Assembly (NCBI GenBank): GCA_027307295.1
Contig: DAHUXF010000011.1
Coordinates: 1 to 20,130 of the forward strand
Direction of reading: 5' to 3'
Origin: Acidobacteriaceae bacterium
GTDB taxonomy: Bacteria; Acidobacteriota; Terriglobia; Terriglobales; Acidobacteriaceae
DNA length: 20,130 nt
Shown: piece by piece, positions 1 to 7,272 of the stretch
How the letters are laid out: the number at the start of each line of letters is the position of its first letter
Position numbering within the stretch: position 1 is the stretch's first letter
Position numbers and translations under genes: made by a program
The notes under the pieces: model-generated
Seen by the model: the letters and a program-made list of their open reading frames with translations, nothing else
Databases searched by the model: none
Told to the model about the DNA's origin: nothing

Positions 1-261
1 GCACTGGCCCTGCTGCGCACTGAGCATGGCCGCATGCAGATCGGCGTAGTGATTACAGACCACATGATGCCGGACATGGATGGAGCCGAGTTTGTCCGGC
101 AGTTACGCAGTTTTAACACGGAAGTGCCGGTTATTGTCATCAGCGGCCTGCCCGATGCAGATACAGAGTACCGTGGGTTGGATGTGATATTCCGGACCAA
201 GCCCTGCGATCCCGAGGACCTGATTGCCCTGGCAAAAAAGGCCCTGAATGGGCCGAAATAA
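1..261 (+). CDS. Receiver-domain (response regulator) protein, 3' part only
   Basis: The reading frame is open from the first base of the window, so the 5' end lies outside and 86 codons are visible. The stretch VVITDHMMPDMDG carries the phospho-acceptor Asp and the usual hydrophobic strand before it. VIVISG is the strand bearing the conserved Ser/Thr, and FRTKPCDPEDL contains the conserved Lys-Pro near the end of the fold. The protein ends about 15 residues after this, at the end of the receiver domain, so there is no C-terminal output domain. It could be a CheY-like single-domain protein or the C-terminal receiver of a hybrid kinase; the missing 5' end leaves this open. The ccmF gene starts 61 bases downstream on the same strand, but nothing ties the two functionally. 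Confidence 0.85.
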   Translation, partial: ALALLRTEHGRMQIGVVITDHMMPDMDGAEFVRQLRSFNTEVPVIVISGLPDADTEYRGLDVIFRTKPCDPEDLIALAKKALNGPK

Positions 262-322
262 ATAGAAAAATACCTTCATTGCAGGATTGCGGACAGAGTA
301 AAAGAGTAATAAGCTTCACCTG

Positions 323-2371
323 ATGCCATTATTAGGAAATTTTTGCCTTTTATTTGCTTTGGCCCTGGCGATCTATTGTTTTGTGGTAGGGGTCATTGCA
401 GCGGTGTCTAAGAATGCTGTCGGCTACCGGCTGGCAGAGACGGCGCGTCGTGCCGGCATGGCGTCTTTTGTCGCTGTCCTGCTGGCCGCAGTGGCGCTGG
501 TGTATTCGGCGCTTACAGACGATTTTTCTGTCGCCTATATTCTGCACCACTCCAACCGGGCCCTGCCCGCTCCTTATAAGTTTGCTGTCTTATGGTCCGG
601 ACAGGAAGGCTCCATGCTCTTTTGGGCCCTTCTGCTGTCTTGCTACGGCTTTGTGCTGCGGCTGCGCCATAAAGTGGACCAGCGGTTGGTCGCCATGGCG
701 TCCATGGTGCTGGCCGGAATTCAGGTCTTCTTCCTGATCCTGGTCAACTTCGTCGCCAAGCCGTTTGGCATGATGGACCGCGTGGTGGCGGACGGCAACG
801 GCCTGAATCCGCTGCTGCAATATCCGGAGATGGTGATTCACCCTCCGATGCTGTATCTGGGATATGTAGGCGTCTCTGTTCCGTTTGCCTTCGCTCTGGC
901 TGCGCTCATCATGCGCTATCCCGGTGAGAAGTGGATTCACCTTACCCGCAAGTGGACCATGATCGCCTGGTGTTTCCAGTCCGTCGGCATTCTTCTTGGC
1001 GCCCACTGGGCCTACGCCGTGCTCGGCTGGGGCGGCTATTGGGGCTGGGACCCGGTCGAAAACGCATCGCTGCTTCCTTGGCTCTCGGGTACCGCTTTTC
1101 TTCACTCCGTGATGATGCAGGAAAAGCGCGGCATGATGAAGGTCTGGAACATATGGCTGATCTTCATTACCTTTATGCTCTCCATCCTGGGCACCTTGCT
1201 GACGCGCGCTGGACTGGTCAGCTCCGTCCATGCCTTTGCCCAATCCAGCATTGGTCCGTGGTTTACCACCCTGCTGGGGGTCGTCTTTGCAGTCTGCCTG
1301 ATTTTCTACATTAAGAACCGCGACCATCTGAAGGCAGAAAACAAGCTGGAATCGCTGGTCTCGCGCGAATCCAGCTTCCTGTTCAACAATCTGGTGCTGC
1401 TGGGCGCATGCTTTGCTGTGTTATGCGGCACGCTGTTTCCGATTCTGTCTGAGGCCGTGCGCGGCGTGAAGATGAATCTGGGCGCGCCGTTCTACAACAA
1501 GGTGATGATTCCGATTGGGCTGTTCCTGATCTTCCTGACCGGAGTTGGCCCATTGCTGGCCTGGCGCAGCACTTCCTACGGCAGCATCAAGCGCAACTTT
1601 GCTATTCCAGCCACGGTATCGTTCACCGTCATGGTTACGCTCATGGTGGTCTGGTACAGGAGCGGCATCCGCTTCTGGACTGATCTGAACCAGATTTACG
1701 CGTTGTTGTCGTTCACGCTTGGCACACTGGTCACGGCCACGATTGCCTCTGAGTTCATCCGCGGCGGACGGGTTTTACAGAACAAGCTGCAAACCAATCT
1801 GCTGGCCGGGGTGTATTTACTGATGCGCCGCAACATGCGCCGGTATGGCGGCTATGTTGTGCATTTTGGCGTGGTCCTGGTGATTATTGGACTGGCGGGA
1901 ACCGCCTTCAATAAAGACCAGGAAAAAGAGCTGGGCGTTGCCGACAGCATGCAAATTGGCCACTACGAACTGCGCAATCAGGAATACACGCAGGATGACA
2001 ACGCCAATTACCGGTCAGAAGCGGCCCTGCTGGACGTCTACAAGGACGGCAAATATCTGACGCGGCTCAATCCGGAAGAACGATGGTTTAAAGCCAGCGG
2101 CGGGCAGCCGGTCCACATTGTGGCCAACTATTCCACGCTGGTTGAAGACCTCTATGTGATTTATGAAGGCAGTCCCAATGGCCATCCTTTCATCAAGGCA
2201 CTGGTCAATCCACTGGTGAACTGGATATGGATTGGCGTCCTTGTGATCATCTTCGGCACAGGCATGGCGCTGGTCCCCAATGCTGCGCCCGTTACTGCTC
2301 AGGTGCCTAAGGCTGTTGCCGTCAGCGCCATGGAGAAACAAGGGATGCGAGCTGCGGGGGTGAGCGAATGA
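323..2371 (+). CDS. ccmF: Cytochrome c maturation heme lyase subunit CcmF
   Basis: The 682-residue polytopic membrane protein belongs to the CcmF/NrfE/CcsA heme-handling family, which works with CcmH to attach heme to apocytochrome c on the periplasmic side. The N-terminus MPLLGNFCLLFALALAIY is typical of CcmF and supports this start, although no strong ribosome binding site precedes it. The heme-binding WWD signature is present as WGGYWGWDPVENAS (about residues 236-249). Flanking histidines that fit the axial ligands are in HPPMLYLGY (about 173), FLHS (about 261) and SSVHAFA (about 305). A periplasmic domain of roughly 120 residues (about 530-650) precedes a last membrane segment, as in other CcmF proteins. 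Length is slightly above the roughly 650 residues of the E. coli protein. The stop overlaps the start of the next gene by ATGA, so translation is probably coupled. Confidence 0.95.
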   Translation: MPLLGNFCLLFALALAIYCFVVGVIAAVSKNAVGYRLAETARRAGMASFVAVLLAAVALVYSALTDDFSVAYILHHSNRALPAPYKFAVLWSGQEGSMLFWALLLSCYGFVLRLRHKVDQRLVAMASMVLAGIQVFFLILVNFVAKPFGMMDRVVADGNGLNPLLQYPEMVIHPPMLYLGYVGVSVPFAFALAALIMRYPGEKWIHLTRKWTMIAWCFQSVGILLGAHWAYAVLGWGGYWGWDPVENASLLPWLSGTAFLHSVMMQEKRGMMKVWNIWLIFITFMLSILGTLLTRAGLVSSVHAFAQSSIGPWFTTLLGVVFAVCLIFYIKNRDHLKAENKLESLVSRESSFLFNNLVLLGACFAVLCGTLFPILSEAVRGVKMNLGAPFYNKVMIPIGLFLIFLTGVGPLLAWRSTSYGSIKRNFAIPATVSFTVMVTLMVVWYRSGIRFWTDLNQIYALLSFTLGTLVTATIASEFIRGGRVLQNKLQTNLLAGVYLLMRRNMRRYGGYVVHFGVVLVIIGLAGTAFNKDQEKELGVADSMQIGHYELRNQEYTQDDNANYRSEAALLDVYKDGKYLTRLNPEERWFKASGGQPVHIVANYSTLVEDLYVIYEGSPNGHPFIKALVNPLVNWIWIGVLVIIFGTGMALVPNAAPVTAQVPKAVAVSAMEKQGMRAAGVSE

Positions 2372-2829
2372 AGCGGCTGATGCGCATTCTGGTCCTTCCC
2401 TTTGCCCTGGTGCTGCTGATGGGAGCAGACAACCAGGAAGCCCGCTATCAGAACATCGGCGGCAAGATCATGTGCACGTGCGGTTGTGCGCAGATGCTGC
2501 TGAAGTGCAACCACGTTGGCTGTCCGAATTCCGCCCAGATGATCAAGGAACTCCGAACCAATGTTAACCAGACCAGCAATGATGAAGAGGTGCTCAACTG
2601 GTTCCGCAAGAACTGGGGCATCACGGCGGTGGTTGAGCCTTCCACGCACGGCTTTGAGCTGCTGGCATGGCTGCTGCCGATTGCCGGCATGGGTATAGGG
2701 CTGCTGCTGGTGTTGCTCGTCATACGCAGTTGGAGGCTTCGTCCTGCCACGGTGGCCGCCGGAGACATGAACCTGGCCCCGGAACTGGAAGCAATGCGCG
2801 ACCGGGCGCGGCGGGAGACCGAGATATGA
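2368..2829 (+). CDS. ccmH: CcmH/CycL-like cytochrome c maturation thiol protein
   Basis: The 153-residue protein has a signal-like segment at 1-20, a periplasmic cysteine-rich domain and a membrane helix at about 98-119, the layout of CcmH. CcmH normally keeps apocytochrome cysteines reduced through an LRCxxC motif and hands them to CcmF. Here the cysteines are arranged differently: Cys36, Cys38 and Cys40 in MCTCGCAQ, then Cys47 and Cys52 in LLKCNHVGC. The following helical stretch (NDEEVLNWFRKNWG) matches the CcmH three-helix fold. The gene overlaps ccmF and the next gene by ATGA at both ends, which fixes its role in the cluster. The altered cysteine pattern may bind a metal or use another thiol pair; this is an inference from the sequence. 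Confidence 0.85.
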   Translation: MKRLMRILVLPFALVLLMGADNQEARYQNIGGKIMCTCGCAQMLLKCNHVGCPNSAQMIKELRTNVNQTSNDEEVLNWFRKNWGITAVVEPSTHGFELLAWLLPIAGMGIGLLLVLLVIRSWRLRPATVAAGDMNLAPELEAMRDRARRETEI

Positions 2830-3122
2830 GTCCGGCAGTTTTAAATTATGCAATCGTGATGTTCTGCAGCTTGTTCGCTGCCGGCGCTCTTATCTATATC
2901 TTTTTGCCCAGCCGCGATACTGATACAGGCGTCCTGAAGACGCGCGTGGTTTATTTGTACGAGCGCAAGGACGTTGTCTACGAAAATCTGCGCGATCTGA
3001 ATTTTGAATTCAAGTCCGGCAAGTTCACTCAGGCGGATTACGATGGCATGCGGCTCGGCATGGAAGCTGAAGCCGCCCGCATTCTGGCTGAAATCGAAAT
3101 GCTGGAGTCTGCGAAAGCCTGA
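2826..3122 (+). CDS. Small CcmI-like membrane protein in the cytochrome c maturation operon
   Basis: The product has 98 residues. The start chosen is the ATG that overlaps the ccmH stop (ATGA); an open frame extends further upstream but would run inside ccmH. A single membrane helix (about residues 7-26) is followed by a charged helical region. The stretch ERKDVVYENLRDLNFEFKSG, followed by KFTQADYDGMR, resembles the N-terminal membrane-proximal part of CcmI/CycH, in which a helix is followed by a conserved LRDLxxxxxxGK...Y pattern. The tetratricopeptide part of full-length CcmI is absent. The position between ccmH and a secreted protein gene suggests a structural or apocytochrome-handling role, but no catalytic residue is visible. 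Confidence 0.75.
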   Translation: MSPAVLNYAIVMFCSLFAAGALIYIFLPSRDTDTGVLKTRVVYLYERKDVVYENLRDLNFEFKSGKFTQADYDGMRLGMEAEAARILAEIEMLESAKA

Positions 3123-3136
3123 AGGAGCTTATTCCA

Positions 3137-4372
3137 TTGAAGCGTGCCGTCATCTTTTTTGTCCTGACCCTGGTTTGTGCACTCACTGCCCCGGCTGAAA
3201 ATATCAAAGGCGTCGTTAGAAATGACACCACCGGTAAGCCTTCCGCAGGCGACAAAGTATCTTTAAAATCGCCCGCCAGCGGCAGCATGGAAGATGTGGC
3301 AAGCACCAAGACCAACGCCAAAGGAGAGTTCTCCTTTGATGCGAAGCCCTCCCAAATGCCTTACATCATCTGGGTACAGCACCAGAATGTGACGTATACG
3401 CATATTGCCATGCCGGGGCAGGGCCCGGTGGCCGTGCGCGTGTTTGACGCTACGCCAAAGCTGGATGTCTCCATCATGGAGCATTTGATTGTGCTCCATA
3501 CGGACCCTGCGGTTGCTGGCACGCTCAAGATTGATGAACTGTACACCATGAACAACCCCTCCACTCCTCCGCGTACGCTGTTCTCACCGCATACGCTGGA
3601 GCTGTATTTGCCGGAAAACGCCAAGATTGAAGAAACCAGCGTGCAGGTCCCCGGCAACCAGCCGCTCAAAGTTGCGCTGGTGCCGACCAGTGAAAAGGAC
3701 AAGTACTCCTTCGGCTTCCCCATCCGGCCCGGCCAGACACAGTTCAGGGTTGGGTACAGCCTGCCTTATACCGGCAAGTTAAAGGTCAACACCAGACTGG
3801 CTGCTCCTGTACAAAACATGCTGGTGATCCTGCCGCCATCCATCACCTTTGTTCCCAATGACGGGACCGTATACCAGGCAACCAGTGATCCGCAATTGAA
3901 GGGCTTATCGCTTTACATCGCAAAAAATATCACGCCACAGCAGCAAATAGGTTTTGAGGTCAGCGGTTCCGGTGATATGCCGCGTGAGCAGGACTCCGCT
4001 CCAGCCGAAGCAGCAGGCGGCCAGGGACGCCCGGAGAATGCTCCCGGCGGCGGTCTGGGCCTGCCGAATGAAAAACCGGCCCCGCTGCAATCCGGCCAAT
4101 GGATATTCCTGGGGGTGCTGATACTGTTTCTTGCTGCCGGCGCAGTTTTCATTTACACCACAACGCAACAGAGCGCGCTGGAAGGTACTGCAAATCTGCC
4201 GAAGGACAAGCCAGGCATCCTGCTGGAAGCCATGAAAGAAGAGGTCTTTCAGTTGGAATCGGACCGTTTGCAGGGCAAGATTTCAATGGAGGAATACCAG
4301 ACCGCCAAGTCAGCCCTGGATAAAACGCTGCAACGCGCCGTCCAGAGACAGGCCGCGCCAGCTTCCCACTAA
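3137..4372 (+). CDS. Secreted, C-terminally membrane-anchored protein with carboxypeptidase-regulatory-like domain
   Basis: The start codon is TTG at 3137, preceded by AAGGAG at 3122-3127 with 9 bases of spacing; it yields a clear signal peptide (MKRAVIFFVLTLVCALTAPA, likely cut after residue 20). Residues 22-105 look like a beta-sandwich of the carboxypeptidase-regulatory type (GVVRNDTTGKP, then GEFSFDA). A second beta-rich region of unknown family spans about 110-275, followed by a Pro/Gly/Ala-rich linker. A membrane helix (about 322-341) and a cytoplasmic tail of about 70 residues end the protein. The tail contains LESDRLQGKISMEEYQTAKS, similar in pattern to the CcmI-like segment of the gene just upstream. 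It lies 14 bases after that gene, so it is very likely part of the cytochrome c maturation operon. No enzymatic motif is visible, and its precise role is unknown. Confidence 0.8.
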   Translation: MKRAVIFFVLTLVCALTAPAENIKGVVRNDTTGKPSAGDKVSLKSPASGSMEDVASTKTNAKGEFSFDAKPSQMPYIIWVQHQNVTYTHIAMPGQGPVAVRVFDATPKLDVSIMEHLIVLHTDPAVAGTLKIDELYTMNNPSTPPRTLFSPHTLELYLPENAKIEETSVQVPGNQPLKVALVPTSEKDKYSFGFPIRPGQTQFRVGYSLPYTGKLKVNTRLAAPVQNMLVILPPSITFVPNDGTVYQATSDPQLKGLSLYIAKNITPQQQIGFEVSGSGDMPREQDSAPAEAAGGQGRPENAPGGGLGLPNEKPAPLQSGQWIFLGVLILFLAAGAVFIYTTTQQSALEGTANLPKDKPGILLEAMKEEVFQLESDRLQGKISMEEYQTAKSALDKTLQRAVQRQAAPASH

Positions 4373-4403
4373 AAGAGCGCTCACCAGCGGCAGAAATTTC
4401 GCT

Positions 4404-4409
4404 TATACT
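4404..4409 (+). promoter_or_regulatory. Candidate -10 element upstream of the SET-domain gene
   Basis: TATACT matches five of six positions of the sigma-70 -10 consensus and lies in the 110-base gap before the SET gene. No good -35 hexamer is seen at the usual distance. A 10-base perfect palindrome, CACAGCTGTG, sits at 4424-4433 near the expected transcription start and could be an operator. Both assignments are weak. Confidence 0.3.
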
Positions 4410-4482
4410 GCTCTGTTCTCAACCACAGCTGTGTACAAGCAACCGCAGCTGATTTTCCGGAAAGTAGAAGCCAAGAACCTGA

Positions 4483-4881
4483 ATGGGCCTGATTGTCAGA
4501 TCTTCTTCTCTGCATGGAGCGGGCGTATATGCCACCGCTCCGGTAAAAAAAGGTGCGCGCATCCTTGAGTACACCGGCCCCCGCCTTACAGCCAAACAGT
4601 GCGAAGGCATGTACGCGGACACCGAGGTGACGTATCTCTTCGGTATGGATGACGGTGACACCATCATTGACGGATTCGGCATGGCGGCGTTCGTCAACCA
4701 TGCGTGCGATCCGAATTGCGAGACCGATCAGATCGACAATCGCATATGGATCCTTGCTCTGCGCGATATTGCCGCTGGTGAAGAGCTGACGTATGACTAC
4801 AACCTCTATGACGGTGATCCTGTTGAACAGGCTCAGTGTTATTGCGGTCTGAAGGGCTGCCGTCGGACCATGTTTTCTTAA
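4483..4881 (+). CDS. SET-domain protein lysine methyltransferase (putative)
   Basis: The 132-residue protein is almost only a SET domain. The S-adenosylmethionine-binding loop appears as HGAGVYA (11-17). The pseudoknot-forming motifs are FVNHACDPNC (70-79, with Asn72-His73) and GEELTYDYNLY (99-109). A post-SET zinc cluster is formed by Cys119, Cys121 and Cys126 (CYCGLKGC) with Cys79 as the likely fourth ligand. All motifs needed for lysine methyl transfer are present, so the enzyme is probably active; the substrate cannot be read from the sequence. The ATG start has only a weak ribosome binding site, but begins right before the SET fold. The gene stands alone, 110 bases after the cytochrome c maturation operon. 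It ends with TAA TAA, after which the same frame continues as a very basic stretch described separately. Confidence 0.88.
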   Translation: MGLIVRSSSLHGAGVYATAPVKKGARILEYTGPRLTAKQCEGMYADTEVTYLFGMDDGDTIIDGFGMAAFVNHACDPNCETDQIDNRIWILALRDIAAGEELTYDYNLYDGDPVEQAQCYCGLKGCRRTMFS

Positions 4882-4884
4882 TAA

Positions 4885-4977
4885 GAAGTTGCGCGGAAAA
4901 AGAAGATATTGAAACGCCGCAAGAAACAACGCGCCGCAGCAAGAGCAAGACGTCATAAAGCCCGCAAGGCGGCTTGA
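4885..4977 (+). other. Lys/Arg/Ala-rich in-frame extension after the SET gene stops
   Basis: Directly after the tandem TAA stops (4879-4884), the SET reading frame stays open for 30 codons up to TGA at 4975-4977. It encodes mainly Lys, Arg and Ala, beginning EVARKKKILKRRKKQRAAAR. A TTG at 4909 could start a separate 22-residue peptide, but no spaced Shine-Dalgarno sequence precedes it. From general knowledge, Lys/Arg-rich C-terminal tails occur on some bacterial SET proteins, so the simplest reading is a former or read-through tail. An independent histone-tail-like micropeptide is the alternative. Confidence 0.5.
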
Positions 4978-5011
4978 AGCAAAAGTACGCAATCCAAAAT
5001 TTTTCTCGCGA

Positions 5012-5033
5012 AAAAGCCCCTAAGCAAGCTTTT
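5012..5033. terminator. Weak bidirectional hairpin between convergent genes
   Basis: AAAAGC (5012-5017) pairs with GCTTTT (5028-5033) around a 10-base loop. The A-rich and T-rich arms could serve as U tracts for either strand. It lies between the convergent SET gene and the minus-strand secreted-protein gene, where a terminator is expected. The stem is short and AT-rich, hence the low confidence. Confidence 0.25.
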
Positions 5034-5050
5034 CAGCCGATCTTAAATTT

Positions 5051-5842
5051 TTATCTCGGCATCGGATTGGCGTTCCCCGGCGAACTCACTGGCTGGTCCA
5101 GGCGAATCACAAGGCCAGTTTGCGCGGGGAGATTGACTTCCTTGCTTTTGACTGCCAGAACGTAGCCGCCGCCGGCCATCGCGCCAACCGCCAGTCCTTT
5201 CAAGGGATGGCCAAAGGGCAACCCTCCGGCCCGGGCTCCGCTGTCACCGGCCACGGCATTTCTGCTCCGCATACCGGACTCCGCTTGCGGTTCCGGAACA
5301 ATCTTTGTTCCCGTGTTACCTGTGTCATTAACTGAAATAAGTGTTGCCGTCAGAGGGATGGTTTGGCCGCCGGGCGATACGATATCGCGGAAGCGCAGAC
5401 TCAACTTGCTTTTGCCGCGAAACGCCGCCGACATTCTGCTTTCATCTGCTTCAGCCACTTCACCCTCCACCCGTGCGCCGCCGGCCAGTACCAAAACCCC
5501 GTTGCTGCCGTTGACTGGCTCTGTCAGGGTCGCGGTAAAACGGTCGCCGGCTTTTGACGTTTTCGTGGAGAGAGGCGTATCCAGGGCTGCGCGAATTTGT
5601 GTGCCTGCGGGAACCTCATCCCCGGCCACTGAACCGGCAATGGAAGCGGAATTCTGCGCTTCCAGCGTTGTGGAAGCTACAATGCCGGAGCCCGCAGTGG
5701 CCTGTGTGAACGTCGTCTGTGCGGACATCGTTTGTACGCACAAGCATGCCGCAAACAGGGCGGGCGAAAGCAGAATAGCGGCTCTGTGCATCAAAGACTC
5801 TGGTGGTATTTCCATGAGAGTGAGAAGCGGGACGGCCAGCAT
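5051..5842 (-). CDS. Secreted protein of unknown function with TrbI/VirB10-like pattern
   Basis: The first ATG (5842) has a GAGG ribosome binding site 8 bases upstream and gives 263 residues. A start at 5791 would give a more typical signal peptide (MHRAAILLSPALFAACLCV, cut near MSAQ), so the true start is uncertain. The mature part has a repeated pattern: GTQIRAALDTPLSTKTSKAGDRFTATL early, and TGLVIRLDQPVSS at the end. In between, GGARVEGEVAEADESRMSAAF followed by LSLRFRDIVSPGGQTIPL recalls the beta-barrel of TrbI/VirB10-type proteins. No other conjugation or secretion gene is nearby, so this is probably a shared fold rather than a secretion component. A Gly/Ala-rich hydrophobic stretch (GLAVGAMAGGGYVLAV) near the end may contact the membrane. 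No function can be assigned. Confidence 0.7.
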   Translation of the reverse strand: MLAVPLLTLMEIPPESLMHRAAILLSPALFAACLCVQTMSAQTTFTQATAGSGIVASTTLEAQNSASIAGSVAGDEVPAGTQIRAALDTPLSTKTSKAGDRFTATLTEPVNGSNGVLVLAGGARVEGEVAEADESRMSAAFRGKSKLSLRFRDIVSPGGQTIPLTATLISVNDTGNTGTKIVPEPQAESGMRSRNAVAGDSGARAGGLPFGHPLKGLAVGAMAGGGYVLAVKSKEVNLPAQTGLVIRLDQPVSSPGNANPMPR

Positions 5843-5917
5843 GGGTTGGCCCTCAGATCACTTTTCATGGTGATTGAGCATCTCTGTCACAAGACAAGTT
5901 GGGTGCGAATAACGCGA

Positions 5918-5923
5918 TATAAT
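5918..5923 (+). promoter_or_regulatory. -10 element for the stand-alone receiver gene
   Basis: TATAAT is a perfect sigma-70 -10 hexamer 41 bases before the GTG start. Transcription would begin near 5930 and leave a leader of about 35 bases that includes the GGAGGAG ribosome binding site. No clear -35 hexamer is visible at 16-18 bases upstream, so activation by a protein or a degenerate -35 is possible. Confidence 0.5.
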
Positions 5924-5964
5924 CGGAACTGAACTTAGTCCAGCCGCACGGAGGAGTTATTAAC

Positions 5965-6345
5965 GTGACATCAGCTAATGGTCAGCCTGCGAAACCTCGA
6001 GTGTTGGTGGTGGATGACGAACGAGTCATCGCCGATACTCTGGCGATCATCCTGAACCAGAACGGATTTGATGCGTCCGCCGTGTATACCGGAACCGCCG
6101 CTGTGGACCGCGCGCGGGACATGCGGCCCGACTTGATTATCAGTGATGTCATCATGCCGGACATGAATGGCATTGAAGCAGCCATCCGCATTCGGCAGAT
6201 TTTGCCCTCCTGTAAAATCCTTCTCTTCTCCGGTCAGGCCGCAACCGCTGACCTTCTGGAAAAAGCCCGCAATCAGGGGCATGAATTTGAAATTCTGGCC
6301 AAACCAGTCCATCCCCAAGACCTGTTGGCCAAGCTGAGAAGCTAA
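5965..6345 (+). CDS. Single-domain response regulator (receiver only)
   Basis: The 126-residue protein starts at GTG with a strong GGAGGAG (5950-5956) placed 8 bases upstream. All receiver-domain landmarks are present: the acidic pair Asp17-Asp18 (VLVVDDER), phospho-acceptor Asp61 (LIISDVIMPDMNG), Ser89 (LLFSGQ) and Lys113-Pro114 (ILAKPVHP). There is no output domain, so signalling must go through a partner, as in CheY-like or phosphorelay proteins. No histidine kinase is in the window. The stop codon overlaps that of recR on the opposite strand. Its receiver resembles the partial one at the left edge in general features only. Confidence 0.92.
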   Translation: MTSANGQPAKPRVLVVDDERVIADTLAIILNQNGFDASAVYTGTAAVDRARDMRPDLIISDVIMPDMNGIEAAIRIRQILPSCKILLFSGQAATADLLEKARNQGHEFEILAKPVHPQDLLAKLRS

Positions 6346-6941
6346 AGTTCGCGACGGCCTTCCATGGCCTTCAGCATGGTTACCTCATCGGCATATTCAA
6401 TATCACTCCCGGCAGGAATGCCGGTGGCAATGCGGGTAACCTTCACTCCCGGACGCTTCAACAGTCCGGTCAAATGAACGGCTGTGGCTTCGCCTTCCAT
6501 GGTGGGATTGGTGGCAATAATGATTTCATCCACATTTGCCTGTTCGATCCGCTTCAACAGCGAAGGAATGCGGAGTTGCTCCGGACCAACACCATGCAGC
6601 GGCGAGATTGCGCCGTGCAGAACATGGTAGACGCCATTGTAAAACCGCGCCTTCTCAATGGAAGCAATGTTTGTTGGCTCTTCCACCACGCAGACGAGCC
6701 GCTGATTGCGCGTGGGACTGGAGCAGTAGCTGCACGGATCAACGTCAGTAATGTTATTGCAGATGGAGCAGAGATGAAGTTTCTCTTTGAGGTTGCGAAT
6801 GGCAGAGGCCAGCGCCTCGGCATCGTCTCCGCTGGAGCGGAGTACATGGAACGCCATCCGCTGTGCGCTCTTGCTGCCCACACCTGGCAGCTTCTTTAAT
6901 TCGTCAATCAGTCGAGCCATGGGCTCGGCAAACTTTGACAT
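6342..6941 (-). CDS. recR: Recombination mediator protein RecR
   Basis: RecR loads RecA on gapped DNA together with RecF/RecO. The 199-residue protein has the expected layout. A helix-hairpin-helix (LKKLPGVGSKSAQRMAFHVL) is followed by a C4 zinc finger (Cys59, Cys62, Cys71, Cys74) and a Toprim domain, with VCVVEEPTNIASIE and IIIATNPTMEGEATA. The C-terminal TRIATGIPAGSDIEYAD motif completes the family signature. The ATG at 6941 is chosen over an adjacent TTG because AGAGG then sits at normal spacing; that ribosome binding site overlaps the ebfC stop, suggesting coupled translation. The order dnaX-ebfC-recR is widely conserved in bacteria. Confidence 0.97.
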   Translation of the reverse strand: MSKFAEPMARLIDELKKLPGVGSKSAQRMAFHVLRSSGDDAEALASAIRNLKEKLHLCSICNNITDVDPCSYCSSPTRNQRLVCVVEEPTNIASIEKARFYNGVYHVLHGAISPLHGVGPEQLRIPSLLKRIEQANVDEIIIATNPTMEGEATAVHLTGLLKRPGVKVTRIATGIPAGSDIEYADEVTMLKAMEGRREL

Positions 6942-6949
6942 CAAGTCCT

Positions 6950-7264
6950 CTAAAGTCCGGGAAGGCCCAGGCCGCCCAGCATTCCGCCCACGGTGGATTG
7001 CATGGCTTCATCCACCTTTTGGCTCGCCGCATTCACCGCAGCAGTCACCAGGTCTTGCAGCATCTCCACATCGCCGGCTTTGACGGCTTCTGGATCGATC
7101 CTGGTTTCCAGAATATGCTTTTGTCCGTTCATCTTAACTGTGACCGTACCGCCCCCGGACGAAGCTTCCACCACGGTTTGCTTCATTTTGTGCTGAAGGT
7201 CCTGCGCCTGTTTCTGTGCCTGCTCCAGCATCTCCTGAAATTGGCGTGCATTGAATCCGCCCAT
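6950..7264 (-). CDS. ebfC: YbaB/EbfC family nucleoid-associated protein
   Basis: The 104-residue protein has the YbaB/EbfC layout: an N-terminal helix rich in Gln and Lys (QFQEMLEQAQKQAQDLQHKM), a central beta-hairpin region (GGGTVTVKMNGQKHILETRIDPE) and a C-terminal helix. It ends in a Gly/Leu-rich tail (GGMLGGLGLPGL). Members bind DNA as dimers and act as nucleoid-associated proteins. The start has AGGAGA 5 bases upstream. The gene is 8 bases downstream of dnaX and 8 bases before recR, so the three are very likely cotranscribed. Confidence 0.95.
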   Translation of the reverse strand: MGGFNARQFQEMLEQAQKQAQDLQHKMKQTVVEASSGGGTVTVKMNGQKHILETRIDPEAVKAGDVEMLQDLVTAAVNAASQKVDEAMQSTVGGMLGGLGLPGL

Positions 7265-7272
7265 ACGCTCTC

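Noticed and set aside
590..1327. Long open frame on the minus strand opposite ccmF
   Set aside because: It lies entirely inside a well-supported gene, is Gln/His-rich in a way typical of antisense frames, and has no known motif.
4886..4957. Alternative +1 frame as the true tail of the SET protein (frameshift near 4873)
   Set aside because: The frame is open for about 30 codons but gives a mixed acidic/Thr-rich sequence; the in-frame basic tail fits known SET proteins better, so a frameshift is less likely.
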